DNA of 64,000 nt from Doryteuthis pealeii (GCA_023376005.1 CM042181.1:25044789-25108788); one strand, 5' to 3'; counted from the stretch's first letter, positions 11,110-22,010 are shown. Made by a program: numbers and translations. Notes: generated by a model from the sequence alone, not told the origin.

Positions 11110-11730
11110 ATTTACAGAATAAAGCGCAGACAATATATTCAAGCCATGAAAGGAAATTCAACAATTTCCACCTCAGGCGTCTACAACACATTCTGCACAT
11201 CCACTGGCAGGATAAAGTGCCCAACACAGACATGCTGGATTGTGCCAACATGAACAGCATGTTCTCCTTCCTATGCAAGAGGCACCTTCGCTAGATTGGT
11301 CATGTCAGGAGGATGGAAAATGGCCACATCCCAAAAGACCTCTTGTATGGTGAATTAGTAAAAGGCTCCCGATTGGTAGGTAGACCACACTTATGCTTTA
11401 AAGATGTTGGCACAAGAGACATGAGGATATGCCACATTGACACAAACACGTGGGAAGTAGATGTAGAAAATCAAGCGCCTGGCACCTTAATGTTAAACAA
11501 GGCACAAAGAGGAGTGAGGTAGAGAGGAGAGTAGCCTCCACAGCAAAGAGAGCCAGAAAGAAGGAGAAAAAACAGCAGCCTCAGCAAGCATCATAGTCTG
11601 TGTGCAGTGAGTGCCCCAAGACTGTCACTCATGGATTGGCCTGCTCAGCCACTTGCGCAGATGCAGATAATTTTTTGGGGATACTACGCCATCGTCCTTC
11701 GTGGACAAAATGGTGCTAACAGAATAAAGC
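11110..11730 (+). pseudogene. LINE C-terminal fragment (second LINE family)
   Basis: Conceptual translation from about 11156 gives a decayed retrotransposon C-terminus: an HLRRLQHILHIHWQDKVPN-type segment, a stop in the RHLR-IGHVRRM stretch, then GHIPKDLLYGELVKGS and GRPHLCFKDV (11313-11520). A degenerate CxxC...GLACSATCADAD (~11600-11670) resembles the terminal zinc knuckle of such elements. This arrangement is familiar from endonuclease-RT LINE proteins of molluscs and other animals. It has in-frame stops and no RT core. The surroundings (11040-11110 and 11730-11880) resemble 56195-56420. Confidence 0.7.
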
Positions 11731-11879
11731 ATTTTCCAATTCAATGATAATTTTGTAGAGAGGTTTGCTTTTATACTGAATACCCTTTTTTTTTCAATTA
11801 TCCAAATTCTTGATAACTATGAAAAAATAATTAGAATCCTTCTTAAATAGAAGCATGAATATCATCATAGACCACTATT

Positions 11880-12313
11880 ACAAAAAGAAACCAATGTGTT
11901 CATTAGTCATCTAATGTAAATATAGAAATATCTAAAATTGATTTATTGTAATAATTTATCTAAAGGAAGAATTACTGATGACATCATTTCTAAAAAGTTA
12001 ATTTACTACAAAGAATCAATATAATCAGAGCCCCCTACTGATCGGGAGGGTGGGGCTGCTTGGGGGGGGGGATCTGGAAGGCTGGGTTTCATATATTTTC
12101 TATAAATACTACTTTATAAAATTTGACATGTAGTAGAGTAGAGGCCAGTATCATAGATGGGGAGGGGATTGAGACCCTAGCACCTGATGGTTATTATTCA
12201 CCTTTAGCATTTTATTATACCTCAGTCAGTAGAGGGTAGAGAGCAGATTATTATAAAAGTGATATTTCTAAGCAGGCAAAATAATACCACTGTAAAAGTA
12301 AAATTGCTCATGT
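11880..12313. other. Unassigned DNA
   Basis: No gene or repeat is recognised apart from short G-runs (12060-12070) and a GGGAGGGTGGGG stretch. Confidence 0.35.
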
Positions 12314-12569
12314 AAAGTAAGTAAAGTCGTTGGGGTGGCCTAAAGTCAGTATCAGCCAGACAGTGAAGAAGTATATCCCCTTTTCCCAAGCATTAGACCA
12401 AAGAGATTGTTTTAACATCTGAGGTGGAGCACCACACCTAGTATCAGCTCCTCACTTTACCACACAGGTCCCTGTGCTACTCATGCACTGAGTTGGCGAG
12501 GGCCAGTATTGAACCTGGAACCTTGTGGTTCCTAGTTGAACACTCTACCAACTGAGCTAAACCAGCCCT
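12313..12569 (-). mobile_element. SINE-A copy, minus strand
   Basis: On the minus strand it starts GGGCTGGTTTAGCTCAGTTG (A box), has the ...GGTTCAATACTGGCC B box, the common body, and a GACTTTACTTACTTTAC tail at 12313-12330. It is near full length. Confidence 0.88.
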
Positions 12570-12835
12570 AAGTGTTTTCAATAAATTGTCAATACTTTTC
12601 ACATTATTATCACTGTTATCTAGCAATAAATGGTAAGATATTTTCTAGGTTTTTTTTTTTAACTTAATCTTAGTATAACTTTAAAAGTTAAAATAGATAT
12701 ATTTCTTAAGTAAAATTAATGTCTTTAATGACTATTAATTAATGCAAAAGATTGGAAAATATATAATACTTCTGTTCAATAAATGTTAAATTTAGTGTAT
12801 AAAATTTATATACAAATGTAACAATTATTGAACAA

Positions 12836-13290
12836 AGGTAGTAATCTCTCTTCTACATGGCATCCAGAATCCACACAGAACTGATTGATGTAGGTCTTTG
12901 TTGGTCAGCCAACACTGGATTGTCTATGTGTAGGGGTCCATAAAAGAGCCTCACTTGTGAGTTTGTCCTAACTTCTCCAGCATTGTCCAGTATGTCTTTT
13001 TTATCTTACTTGGATGGTTTGTATGATAGGAGGTAAGTGGCTATACAGATGCTTTTTTTTGTGGAATGCTGCTTCCAGGATTTTTTCAAGACAGCATGCA
13101 ACATTCTTGTGTAGTTCTCATCTAGCTTTTTCTCTAAGCATTTTGTCAGTACAAGTGGTGGAGCCATACAGTAGTACAGATATGGCTACAGCTTGGATGA
13201 ATTCCTGGGTTATTTTATCAGAGAGATCAGATTTCCATATGATTGATAACCTGTCAAAAGCAGTCCATGCCTTTCCTATATGTATATTGA
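12836..13290 (-). pseudogene. LINE C-terminal/3' fragment (second LINE family), minus strand
   Basis: The reverse complement matches the decayed C-terminal region seen at 50487-50945 and 56505-56810. It carries the tract for a tryptophan-rich GHCWR-type segment, a TPTHG-type segment and the upstream LLYG-type region. There are many stops and no intact ORF. Confidence 0.65.
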
Positions 13291-13315
13291 CTTTCTAAGA
13301 AAGGGAATGTTTGAC

Positions 13316-13675
13316 CTCATTTAAGCTGCTGGTTGTGAAATTTAACATAGAAATACATTTCAAATTCTCCCAGCTCTCTCTCTATATATATATATATACA
13401 CCAGAGAAACTAACATTATATAATGAGGAGGTAGTCAAGAGATACACAGAGGGAAAGAAAGTGATAGACAGAGAGTAAAGTAAGAGATTAGTCGGTTTTT
13501 GACTTAATTGCAAATTACAACTAATTAGAACCAATTAAAACAGAATTTTTTTCAAACATAATTCAATCCTAAAAGTAAGGAATAATTTAGTATAATTTCC
13601 GTGTCATTAAACTAAACAGTAAAAAAGCCTTTAGGAAGCAAAAGTCGATTAACTCAGCATTAGTATAATAATATA
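13316..13675. repeat. Repeat family F, copy 1
   Basis: Shares an extended match with 55810-56165, including CATTAAACTAAACAGTAAAAA and AAGCCTTTAGGA-type blocks, and ends in a TA-rich run. Non-coding. Copy 1 has a TATA microsatellite at 13381-13398. The class is unknown. Confidence 0.6.
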
Positions 13676-13711
13676 TACATATATATATTTACACATATAT
13701 ATATACCACAG

Positions 13712-13758
13712 TCATCCACAGACACAACGTTTCGATGTATCACATCTCCTCAGTGTGG
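13712..13758 (-). ncRNA. Hammerhead ribozyme motif, copy 2 (consensus-perfect)
   Basis: The minus strand contains every conserved hammerhead element. Stem I is CCACA (13758-13754) with TGTGG (13720-13716). The core CTGAGGA occupies 13753-13747. Stem II GATGT/ACATC has loop GAT (13746-13734). Then GAAA (13733-13730), a short stem III (AC/GT, 5-nt loop) and cleavage triplet GTC, with scission predicted after 13721. All stem I and II pairs are Watson-Crick. Type I hammerheads of this minimal form are known from Penelope-like retroelements and animal retrozymes. The flank at 13760-13815 is shared with the copy at 9.9 kb. Confidence 0.8.
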
Positions 13759-14056
13759 CTAAACTTAGCAACTAATTCTAGCTGGGAGTGAAACCTGACT
13801 GATTTTTCATCCATAACCCCTCAACTGTCAGTACCTGTTAGTAAAAAGCAGAATTTTTACTGATATATATATACATAGTTATATATGTTACGGTCACTTT
13901 GAGAGCTCATATCCATTAATTAACAGAGAGACTTGCTTGCACTAGACATATATATATATATAGATATATAATCAATGTTTTTATTTAATAGTACTTTTCA
14001 AAACAAAGAGTTTATTTGAATAATTTTGCTGAAGAGGAAACAGTTGTTATATATAA

Positions 14057-14297
14057 GTTGGTGAAATATGGCCTATTGTTGGTATCAGCTGGACAGCGAG
14101 GGAGTCTATCCCCTTTTTACTCGCACAAGACCAGGAAGATTGTTTCTGCATCTGAGGTGGAGTACCACACCTATTATCAGCTCCCCACTTTACTGTACAG
14201 ATCCAAGGTGTGCTACTCCTTCACTGAGTGAGGGCTGGTATCAAACCTGAAACCTTGTGGCTCCTGAGCAGATGCTCTACCAACTGAGCTAAACCAA
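14057..14297 (-). mobile_element. SINE-A copy, minus strand
   Basis: The reverse complement has the TTTAGCTCAGTTGG A box near 14290, the body, and a 3' end at GGCCTATTGTTGGTATCAGC (14069-14090). Confidence 0.85.
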
Positions 14298-15304
14298 TAT
14301 ACACAAATATGTTTATATATATATATATAAAGTCACAGTGTGTTTTATATATAAGTAGATACATTTTGTCTTAAGATATGTTAAAGGGTAATTAATCCTC
14401 AAAAAAAAAATTAAATATTTTCTATTAAACACTTTTGTAGTAATTTTGAAAAAAAAATGTTCTTTGTTTTTCTTTCTTACGATATTTTCTTCATTTTTCT
14501 GTTTTTCATTCCCTTTCTCCTTCTGTCTTCTATTTTTTTTCTTTCTCATCTCCCATTCCATTTTTCACTTTTTCTTTCTTTATCCATTGACACCATCTCA
14601 AAATCCCCCAAAGAACCCTCTTTTTTTTCTCAATGTATCTTTTTCTTTTTTCTTTTTCTCCCAAAAACAAAAGAAAAAACTCAAAAACAATATTCCAAGC
14701 TCTCTAAATGAAAAATAAGACAAAAAAGACAAATGACCCCAAACAGAACTTCAGCCAAAAACATCCCGAGCCAAAATAATCAAATTAGGGGCCAACTGGA
14801 GAGTCCAGTCATGACAATCAAGTTAGGCATATAAGAAGTCTCCCTTGATAATGTTGGATCTCCGGAGATTTCATCTCACAACACACAGTCAATGGATGAA
14901 GGAGGAAATGGTCTGGACAGTTAGAAATCCACAAAATGGATTTTGTACAATAAAAAAAGAAAAGAAAGAAACATTTTTTTCAACCTTTTTGCCTAAAATT
15001 ATTTGGCAAATATCCAATTCAATATTTCTTGTTTTTTTCTTAATCTAAAAGAATTTAGGAAGAAAAAAAAAAAGACTTAAAAATAACAATTATTACCATA
15101 ATCTTCATAATTATGGTAGCAAGAGTAATAGTATCAGTAATGGTGAGTAAATATGGCATTAATTCTCTTTGGGGATTGAACTTGCATGTAAAGGAAGTAA
15201 TATCAATAAGGAAATATGCACAGCATCACTTATATTTTCTTTATGCAAAAAATGATAAACCAATGACAGATTGATTGGATACTGGAGACAGAGAAATTAG
15301 ATGG
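14298..15304. other. Low-complexity pyrimidine-rich and unassigned DNA
   Basis: 14456-14660 is a T/C-rich tract with strong strand asymmetry that produces Phe/Ser-rich spurious frames. 14720-14900 is more balanced sequence without a recognisable product. Confidence 0.5.
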
Positions 15305-15540
15305 TTTGGTTTGGTTTATTTGTTTAATGGCATATCAACCTTAGTAGGTTATGTAATATTAAAGCTATCCTTGTAGAAGAACATTTAGAGTACTATTTAA
15401 CCTATAACTGGGGGATGAGGGGGTTCATATATTTCCAAGAGTAATAGTCTTAAACTGAATGTAATAGCAGGACTGGAGTTTGAACTCGCTTACTATAATA
15501 TCACAGTCCAGCACATTATCCACAACACCATGAGGATTCC
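15305..15540 (-). mobile_element. SINE-E (tRNA-head) copy, minus strand
   Basis: The reverse complement begins CCTCATGGTGTTGTGGATAA (A-box-like) and has GAGTTCAAACTCC (B-box-like), then ~150 bp of body. It ends GGTTGATATGCCATTAAAC plus an AAACCAAACC tail. The tail is shared with SINE-D. Confidence 0.65.
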
Positions 15541-16050
15541 CCCAGAGAAGTTTGAGTTCATGCCTGATAAAATTAACCTTCCAAATCTAAAATCATGTTG
15601 TTTGTTCTTATTTTCTCATGTCTTGTCATCAGTTCAAAATAGTTGTAATAGTTAACGTATAAACAAAAAAGATCAATAAATATACAAACTAGAATAATAT
15701 ATTCAGGTATGGCTTAAAGTACTGGCCATTTACCTAGGGTACCAAATACTGGAGCCACCTTTCCAAAAATAAATGAAAAAAATGTGAAAATGAATTAATT
15801 ATACAAAATGAAAACAGTCAAAATGAATAAAAAATTACCTGCTGCGTAGTCAGAGTGTTCACAATAACTGAGGTTTGGGTTGAGACAAAGTTGAAAGGGA
15901 ATTTCCGTGTTATGCTTACATTCTGTTTTATACACATAGCCAGTTTAGCTAACCTTCTTTTCTCTCCTTCTCTCAGTTCTCTTTGTAGCTTTTTAGTTTC
16001 AATTCAGAACCTCTCCTCTACCTTGGTGATTTGTAGCAGACAAAGTCTTA
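15540..16050. other. Unassigned DNA
   Basis: No gene seen. The start of an apparent frame near 15855 runs into the SINE-C inverted copy and is not considered real. Confidence 0.35.
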
Positions 16051-16051
16051 A

Positions 16052-16299
16052 CATTATTTGGATTATTTGGACTATTGTCCTCATCTTTATTGTTATCTGT
16101 ACAACATTTCAGACGATGTGCCCTCTGGCCTTCTTCAGGTATTTCTTGTTGGACTCAGGAGCCTTCTCACATTCAGGAACCTTCTTGTTGTAATTGGGAG
16201 CCTTCACGGAACTTTGAAGAAGGCCAGAGGGCACATCGTCTGAAATGTTGTACAGATAACAATAAAGATGAGGACAATAGTCCGAATTATCCAAATAAT
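16052..16299. mobile_element. Inverted pair of SINE-C tails (foldback)
   Basis: Arms 16052-16137 and 16215-16299 are reverse complements with very few mismatches. The right arm reads CTTTGAAGAAGGCCAGAGGG then a TGAAATGTTGTACAGATAAC segment and AATAAAGATGAGGACAATAG, the common 3' tail of SINE-C. The spacer contains degenerate 21-bp units. Confidence 0.8.
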
Positions 16300-16503
16300 A
16301 CTAATCATCAAGCCTCATCTCAAAGATTCAGAGACAAAGTCTTAACATTCTTCACGACAAGGAACTTTCAATCTTGATTGCATACATAAGAGAATCTGCT
16401 AAAGTTTAAGTAAATTATGTTGGGATTGTTTTGTTCATAATAAACTTTTGATTCCTGTATATTTATTTTTCTCACAATAAATCATAAATAAATGAGATAA
16501 TAT

Positions 16504-17010
16504 GAGGGTGAGTCAAAAAGTATTACCATTTTCTTTATTTCATATGAAGTTTTTTATAAAACTAAGGCCTACATTGAGACCCTAACAAGACTCAGAGCAA
16601 TGGGTAAGACCCAACTTGCCAATTGACAATGCTTGACCACACACAAGTATCAGGACAAGGGAGGAAATTTCCTTATTCAGGTGGACAATGTTACCGCTTC
16701 CTCCATACTCACCATTTAGCACTTCAGGCTCAGGAAAGAGGGTTTAAGAGGCAAACATTATTCCAGTGACGAGGAAGTGAAATTTGTAGTGAAGATGTGC
16801 CTCAAAGAACAGTCAATAGAATTTAATGGGGGAGGGCAACATGCTCTCATTTGAAGGTGGGACATTGCTATTGAGAGAAATAGTGAATATGTGAAGAAGT
16901 AGGGATGTGATCCACAGAGGACCAGCTTCACTCTGATGTATGATACATGTTCCTGTATTGGTAATTACACCTGTCCTAAACAAAATGGCATTACTTTTTG
17001 ACTAACCCTC
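16504..17010 (+). mobile_element. Mariner-type element with decayed transposase C-terminus
   Basis: Terminal inverted repeats GAGGGTGAGTCAAAAAGTAT and (right end, reverse complement) GAGGGTTAGTCAAAAAGTAA are flanked by TA/AT. The interior 16745-16930 translates in plus frames to SSDEEVKF and RWDIAIERNSEYVKK-like segments, matching the C-terminal end of mariner transposases (SDEEVK...RWDKC...GDYVEK). At ~507 bp it is far shorter than an autonomous ~1.3 kb mariner and is an internal deletion derivative. Confidence 0.82.
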
Positions 17011-17029
17011 ATACTAGACTTTAAATTTC

Positions 17030-17696
17030 AGATTGCATGAGTCTTACCCTGCATATAATGTCTTTACTACTCACAGATCCATTAATGGTTTCATTCAAGT
17101 GGAAACACTAATGCCTAGACAATTGCAGCTGTTTCACCCTAAATGGACGCATATTACTGCTCTGCTTCAATATAGAACTGCTGCCTCCAAATACAACGTG
17201 CCAGACATTTGTGCAATGAACAGTGGAACATGTGCAGTATTTCTGAAATAGTAAAAGAACTTCTTTGTTTGGAGCAAGGCAGATTGCACAATTAATGTTA
17301 AAGGTCATAACTCCTTTCTTTACCAAACCAATGATGATCTCCTTGGATTTGGAGAATGGGTTCTCAAGATCTTGGCTCAACATGAAATGTGAATTTTATT
17401 TGACAAGGTCTCAAAATGAAGCCAATATGTCACTTAGAGAGTACACCCATGCTACCTGATTGACTAACCTGAACCAGCACTTCATGTCGGTTACGTTCCT
17501 TGGGATAGGGAAGTCAGTGATCACATTGAGCAGAATTTTGGTAGGGGTCATTCCTGTTAATGTTATTTTAAGACCTTTGGAACTTTTCCTTGTTGAGTCT
17601 GATCCCATTTTGTACACAGAGTGGTAGGTAATCAGAGGTGTGATAAAAAGCACCTTTTATACTTTCATTGTAGATTAGGGTATTGTCAACTACCTT
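17030..17696 (-). pseudogene. Ty3/Gypsy pol remnant: RT thumb/connection and RNase H
   Basis: Minus-strand frames, with shifts, give a KVVDNTLIY segment (the YVDD box, here altered to VVDN) at about 17690-17660. Then come GLKITLTGMTP, DFPIPRNVTD and WFRLVNQVAWVYSLSD (17411-17570), followed by KSKEIIIGLVKKGV and LFQKYCTCS (17200-17360), all hallmarks of Gypsy RT/RNase H. Stops, shifts and the altered active site show it is dead. A SINE-B copy separates it from the RT front half at 17926-18370. Confidence 0.85.
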
Positions 17697-17925
17697 CACT
17701 TTGCGGGAAGCACAATGGTGTACTGGTTAGAGTCATAGGAAATGGACTTGTCGACCCGAGTTTAATTCCTGGATGAAGCCACAGTTCACATAGCATTAAT
17801 ACCCTTGGAAAAGGTATGAATCCAAGTATTCTCCCTCCAGCTATAGGTAAATAGTAGGGCAGATTGGGCTCTTTAACCATGGTTAGGCAACCAGTCTAAG
17901 AGAAGAAAAACTCTGAATTCAAACA
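17697..17925 (+). mobile_element. SINE-B copy inserted in Gypsy pol
   Basis: The tRNA-like head GTGTACTGGTTAGAGTCA and a GAGTTTAATTCCTGG B-box-like block are followed by the family body (AATACCCTTGGAAAAGGTAT, TTCTCCCTCCAGCTA, GGCAACCAGTCTAAGAGAAG) and end TCTGAATTCAAAC. The two Gypsy halves on either side are colinear, showing an insertion between the TxxDAY region and the VDD box. Confidence 0.85.
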
Positions 17926-18370
17926 TGGTCACAATCTATCTCAATTTTATTTCATTGTATTTGCATGTATAGGCATCACTGGAGGCTAAATATCCCTGGG
18001 GCATTCACAGATACCTGAAATGGCCCCACTCTGTGATGAAGGTTGTGAGTGGTTGAGGAATTGAATGGTAACCATCCACTGCATTTTCTTTGTGTCAGAG
18101 GGTAATGCCAATTGGAATGGTGTGTGGTGTGTCTCCCATTGGGAGTTTTAATGTTGGTAGTCCACCATTTTTCAAGACATCCCATCTTCTTTTGTGGTTA
18201 TGACCATCATGCTGCACCAACTGGTGGAGATGCCAATAGGTACTGGGGTGAGGATATACCTTTTTACATCATTCCAAAGGGCTTGTCACACCTGCTTCTT
18301 ATAATGGTATGGCACTGGGATAGGGTTATATCTGGGTGTTGATCCTTCCTTGAGGTGGATATATACAGGT
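17926..18370 (-). pseudogene. Ty3/Gypsy pol remnant: RT fingers/palm front half
   Basis: Minus-strand translation in changing frames gives KMVDYQH...NSQWETHHTPFQL, AVDGYHSIPQ, LTTFITEWGHF and MPQGYLASSDAYT, colinear with Gypsy RT motifs. At least one frameshift and stops are present. It continues into 17030-17696 after the SINE-B insertion. Confidence 0.85.
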
Positions 18371-18379
18371 GCATAGCCA

Positions 18380-18740
18380 GAAACTTACTATCTCTGTTGA
18401 ACACTTGTTACATAATTATTGGATCCCTAATAGTTTTTTAAGATAGTGTTGAATCATAATGGCGATTAGTGTAGCTGATGGCCTTGAGGGTGAGTGACAG
18501 GGCTTGACCTCAATCTCACCTTGCTTTCCGGGGATATATCGTGAGAACCGGAAGGCATAGAAGACCCTGTTCCAGTTTAAGGATACTAAGTAACTCAGTC
18601 AGTTAGCAGGTAGGAGCTCAAAGGTGTAAGTCGCATTTCTATGCACATCCTGTCATCTGCGCAGATTGTCTGGTTGGGGATTTGGAAATAAAGTAACATC
18701 AACGTAAATCGAAGTCTTGTGTTTATTACCTAAAAACTAA
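18380..18740 (+). repeat. Possible LTR-like insertion within the Gypsy remnant
   Basis: A G+C-balanced block with AATAAAG at 18687 followed by a TGTGTTTATTA stretch (polyadenylation-like), lying between two colinear parts of the Gypsy remnant. Boundaries and class are not established. Confidence 0.3.
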
Positions 18741-18949
18741 CAATGACACAGGGCTTCTGATAACGAGAAATCTCTAACAGAAACCAGACCCGAAGTCCTC
18801 AATAGAAGACCAGACCTTAGAAGACACCAGACCCAAGATGTTAGAAGATAGAAGCAAAGCCGGTCAGAAGAATAGATGACCAAGATATAGAAGAAGTAAA
18901 GAAAGGTATATAACATTATATCGATTTGGTACGGTGAAAACGTCAGTAT

Positions 18950-19260
18950 GCAACACACTTTTGTGGCAAAATGATTCAACAACCATGTTTTGAGCTTTTC
19001 TACATTTTTATCAACAACTGGAAAGGAGAAGCTTTTAGGATATTTAGGCAGTTGCATGATTATGCACAACTCAGGTTTAGATTTATGAGTTTTTGTTTTG
19101 TGATGCTGCAGATCTGAGAACATAGGCATTGAAAGTTACTCAATTGGATACATTTGTGGGTGGCGTTCCCATGCATCTTGGAAAGCATGGGGTAGTATGC
19201 CCATATCAATACAGGTTGAGGTATAGTGTATCTATATTCTTGCATATGTATATTGCCTGT
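18950..19260 (-). pseudogene. Gypsy remnant, protease-to-RT linker region
   Basis: The minus strand encodes FSFPVVDKNVEKLKTWLL and NHFATKVC, resembling the 'lPFpa...nr.klekwLl..fa.s.F' linker upstream of RT in a common invertebrate Gypsy lineage. It is in the right order and strand for 17030-18370. Upstream similarity fades above ~19260. Confidence 0.5.
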
Positions 19261-20295
19261 TTCGAAACTCTTCCCTCAATCATAAATTCAACAAGCAGCC
19301 AACCATGACATGTGAATGTAGATCCTCACACTGTGCAAACTTTTTTATTTGAGGGGATTAGATGTCTCCATGACAGTTGCATGCATCGTAGGTGTTTTGC
19401 CTGTCGAGGCACAGTAGCCCCACTGTCTGGGTAGACCTTGAGTCTCATAACATAGGTAGTGGGGATATCCCTGGAATTTCTCAGGAACAATAGTATAAAA
19501 TGATAATGTTGCCTAAGCTATTCTACAATACTGCAATACCCCCATCCAAGACATCGGTCTATCCTCAGCACAACTGCTGCTCCACTGCTGGTTCTATGAT
19601 TCAATCCTGTTGAGACCCATCCTCTACAAACTACACCCTGAAAGGATAGCTGTAGCCAAACACAGAGCGGAGAGTATCTACCAACAGAATGCCCTGATGG
19701 GATTCTGTCTGGGTGAAGTCCCCACTATAGTCGCTGTACCACCAACTACAAGAAGGGATGTGTCACCAGCACTGTTGGCCAGCATTCTGTCATAATCAAC
19801 AGAGCCCTGTGCCATGTAAAGGATCTCTGTTCCATACTTGACACAACCCCACCAGTGAGTGGCAACAGTGGTACGTCCTCCAAGAGCGAACTGATTTTAC
19901 GTGACGTATAGTGGAAATAACACTACTGTACCGTACAGCAGTGTAAGAGAACCCGATTGTGTCTTGCCTGCCTGGATCAAATTTGCATTCTTCGGAATAC
20001 GAAAAACACCACTTAAGAGTGATGTGGATGCGTGGCTTGATTTAGGTGCCCGGATGCACGAAAAGTTGCGTGGGCTCTGATGTCAATAAATAGGCTAAAA
20101 AGTGAGTCAAGAGAAGCTACAGATTGAGAAGGATATATATTTGAAAGTGAAAGCAGAGTCAAATAAAGAAGGGATGTTTGTGCTGGTTTTGTTAACAATA
20201 TTCTGCTTTGCCCATGATGGATTGCTCTCTGATAAACTACAATATCAAATTCAAATAAACAAGGACAAAGAAAATTATGGAAATCTTATATTCAC

Positions 20296-20296
<1 letters not shown>
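19261..20296. other. Unassigned DNA, possibly more LTR-element remnant
   Basis: 19560-20060 is more G+C balanced than neighbours but I cannot assign a product on either strand. Confidence 0.3.

Positions 20297-20333
<37 letters not shown>
20297..20333. repeat. (TG)n microsatellite
   Basis: About 18 TG units. Confidence 0.95.
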
Positions 20334-20337
<4 letters not shown>

Positions 20338-20339
20338 AG

Positions 20340-21003
20340 AGATAAACAGCAGAACAGAAAAAAAAAGGTTATTTTTACAAGAAATAATCTCGAATAATGT
20401 GTATGTTAGTATGTCACATTTTTTAACTTTATTCCTAGAGGCCATAGCTCAATATATCATACCCTTTTAGAATCAGGCTGACTCTGTGAGCAAATTAAAA
20501 ACATTCCAGGCCAAATCCAGACCTACAATCCTGAAATTTTAAATTCCCAAGTTTTAATTACTGCGATTGCTTTTGGTGATTTTTTTTTGTGATCTTTTGC
20601 AACAAATTTTTTGTACAATAATATGGAAATAAATTGAGGAATAATCGAAATCAATTACAAAACCCAATAAAAGTCAACCATGAAATTAAGTGGCAGCAAA
20701 AGAATTATCGTTGAACTTTTAAAAGGTAAACTAAATATTAATGAAATACTTAAAGACAGCGATCAATTTTGTCTGCTACAAATCACCAAGAGTAGAGAGG
20801 AAGTTCTGGATTAAAACTCCAAAATATATTCATGCATGGGAAGAAAATCTTTCAAAGGTTTTTGTAGAATGAGATTTTGTTTTATACATTTTGTGCAGTT
20901 GGATTATTTTTGTCCTGGGAAATGTTGGGTATATATATCCAGCAGTTTCATGTAACTTGACTCAGAAAAACAAGATTTACCTCCCCCTTATCAGTACTAA
21001 GGA
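20340..21003. other. AT-rich DNA, nothing recognised
   Basis: No repeat family or coding frame was identified in this stretch. Confidence 0.35.
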
Positions 21004-21320
21004 ATCTATCATCATCATCATCATCAAGTTGTAGATTTACTTGACTCTTTCTCACCATCCATCCCTATTGGTCATCTCCCCTGGCAGGTCTTATGCACAG
21101 CATCCAGAATCTACATAGAAGTAGATGTAGGTTTTTGCTGGGTGGCATACACTGGTGTGTCCATGTGTATGTGTCCATAGGAGAATGTCATTTATGATTT
21201 TGTCCTTGCTTCTCCAGTAGAGTCCAGCATGTCTTGTTTGTCTTAATTTGATGGTTTATGTGATAGGAGGTAAGTGGCTGTACAGCTGGGGTTTTTTGTG
21301 AGGTGCTGCTTCTGTAGAAT
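21004..21320 (-). pseudogene. LINE 3' fragment (second family), 3' half of an interrupted copy
   Basis: It begins with a (TCA)n run (the element's 3' tail, reversed) and matches 12836-13060 and 25826-26045. The copy resumes at 21590 after an insertion. Non-functional. Confidence 0.65.
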
Positions 21321-21324
21321 AATC

Positions 21325-21589
21325 ATACTAGTTCCAATTACCGTCGAATTGGTAAGATAAGGCAGCAAGCAGTCATAACTTAATATGAACCTGGTTTGCC
21401 GCTAAGACTACTGCAAAATGGCAGGTTATTTATGAAGCCTCAGAACATCATACAAACCAAGCAGCCAATCAGGACTCAAGGAATGGAATCACCCAAATGC
21501 ATGAGTGGACTATTCTGAATTCACAACTGAACCAGTGTCAAGAAAACTGGTACTTATGGGAATTCAGAATAGTCCACTCATACATTAGC
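21325..21589. mobile_element. Promoter-bearing repeat (family P) inserted in the LINE
   Basis: Starts GTTCCAATTACCGTCGAATTGG and contains AGCCAATCAGGACTCAAGGA (CCAAT-box-like), as in 25322-25620. At 21502-21587 it carries a hairpin with ~22-bp arms (ATGAGTGGACTATTCTGAAT and reverse complement) instead of the TATAAATA region seen in the other copy. It splits a colinear LINE copy. Confidence 0.6.
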
Positions 21590-21870
21590 TTCCAAAAATT
21601 TGTTCAAGACAGCATGCAGCACCCTTGTGTATTTCCCATCCATCTTTTTCTAGAAACATTTCATTAGAGTCCAAGTAGTGCAGCCATACAGTAGCCCTAA
21701 CATAGCTACAGCTTGGAATAATTATCGCTTTATCTCATTAAAGAGATCAGATTTCTACATAATCGATAATTAGTCTATAGCAGTCCATGCCTTTCCCTTG
21801 CATATATTGACATTGCTTTCTGTAGATGAGATATTACTACCTAGGTATGTGAACTGTTCTACTTGAAGAA
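21590..21870 (-). pseudogene. LINE fragment (second family), 5' half of the interrupted copy
   Basis: Matches 13080-13290 in order (AAGACAGCATGCA..., GCAGCCATACAGTAG..., CAGTCCATGCCTTTCC). Confidence 0.65.
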
Positions 21871-21883
21871 TAATTAAATCAAG

Positions 21884-22010
21884 GAATGGAATCACCCAAA
21901 TCACCCAAATTCATGAATGGGTCATTCTTTATTTCTATATATACCAACTGTCTTGGACACTGCTTAAGTTGTACTTAGTTAGCTGCTGTTATTCAAATCA
22001 ACAGTAGACT
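21884..22010. repeat. Family P partial copy
   Basis: AAGGAATGGAATCACCCAAA ... ACCAACTGTCTTGGACACTG, matching 25475-25600 with a TATATATACC in place of TATAAATACC. Confidence 0.65.

Noticed and set aside
14446..14718. Overlapping Phe/Ser-rich open frames
   Set aside because: Produced by a T/C-rich low-complexity tract.
15855..16193. 112-codon open frame
   Set aside because: Runs through the inverted SINE-C tails; a similar frame appears on the opposite strand at the mirror position.
19610..19795. 61-codon frame with a balanced composition
   Set aside because: Could be part of LTR-element remnant, but no motif supports a product on either strand.
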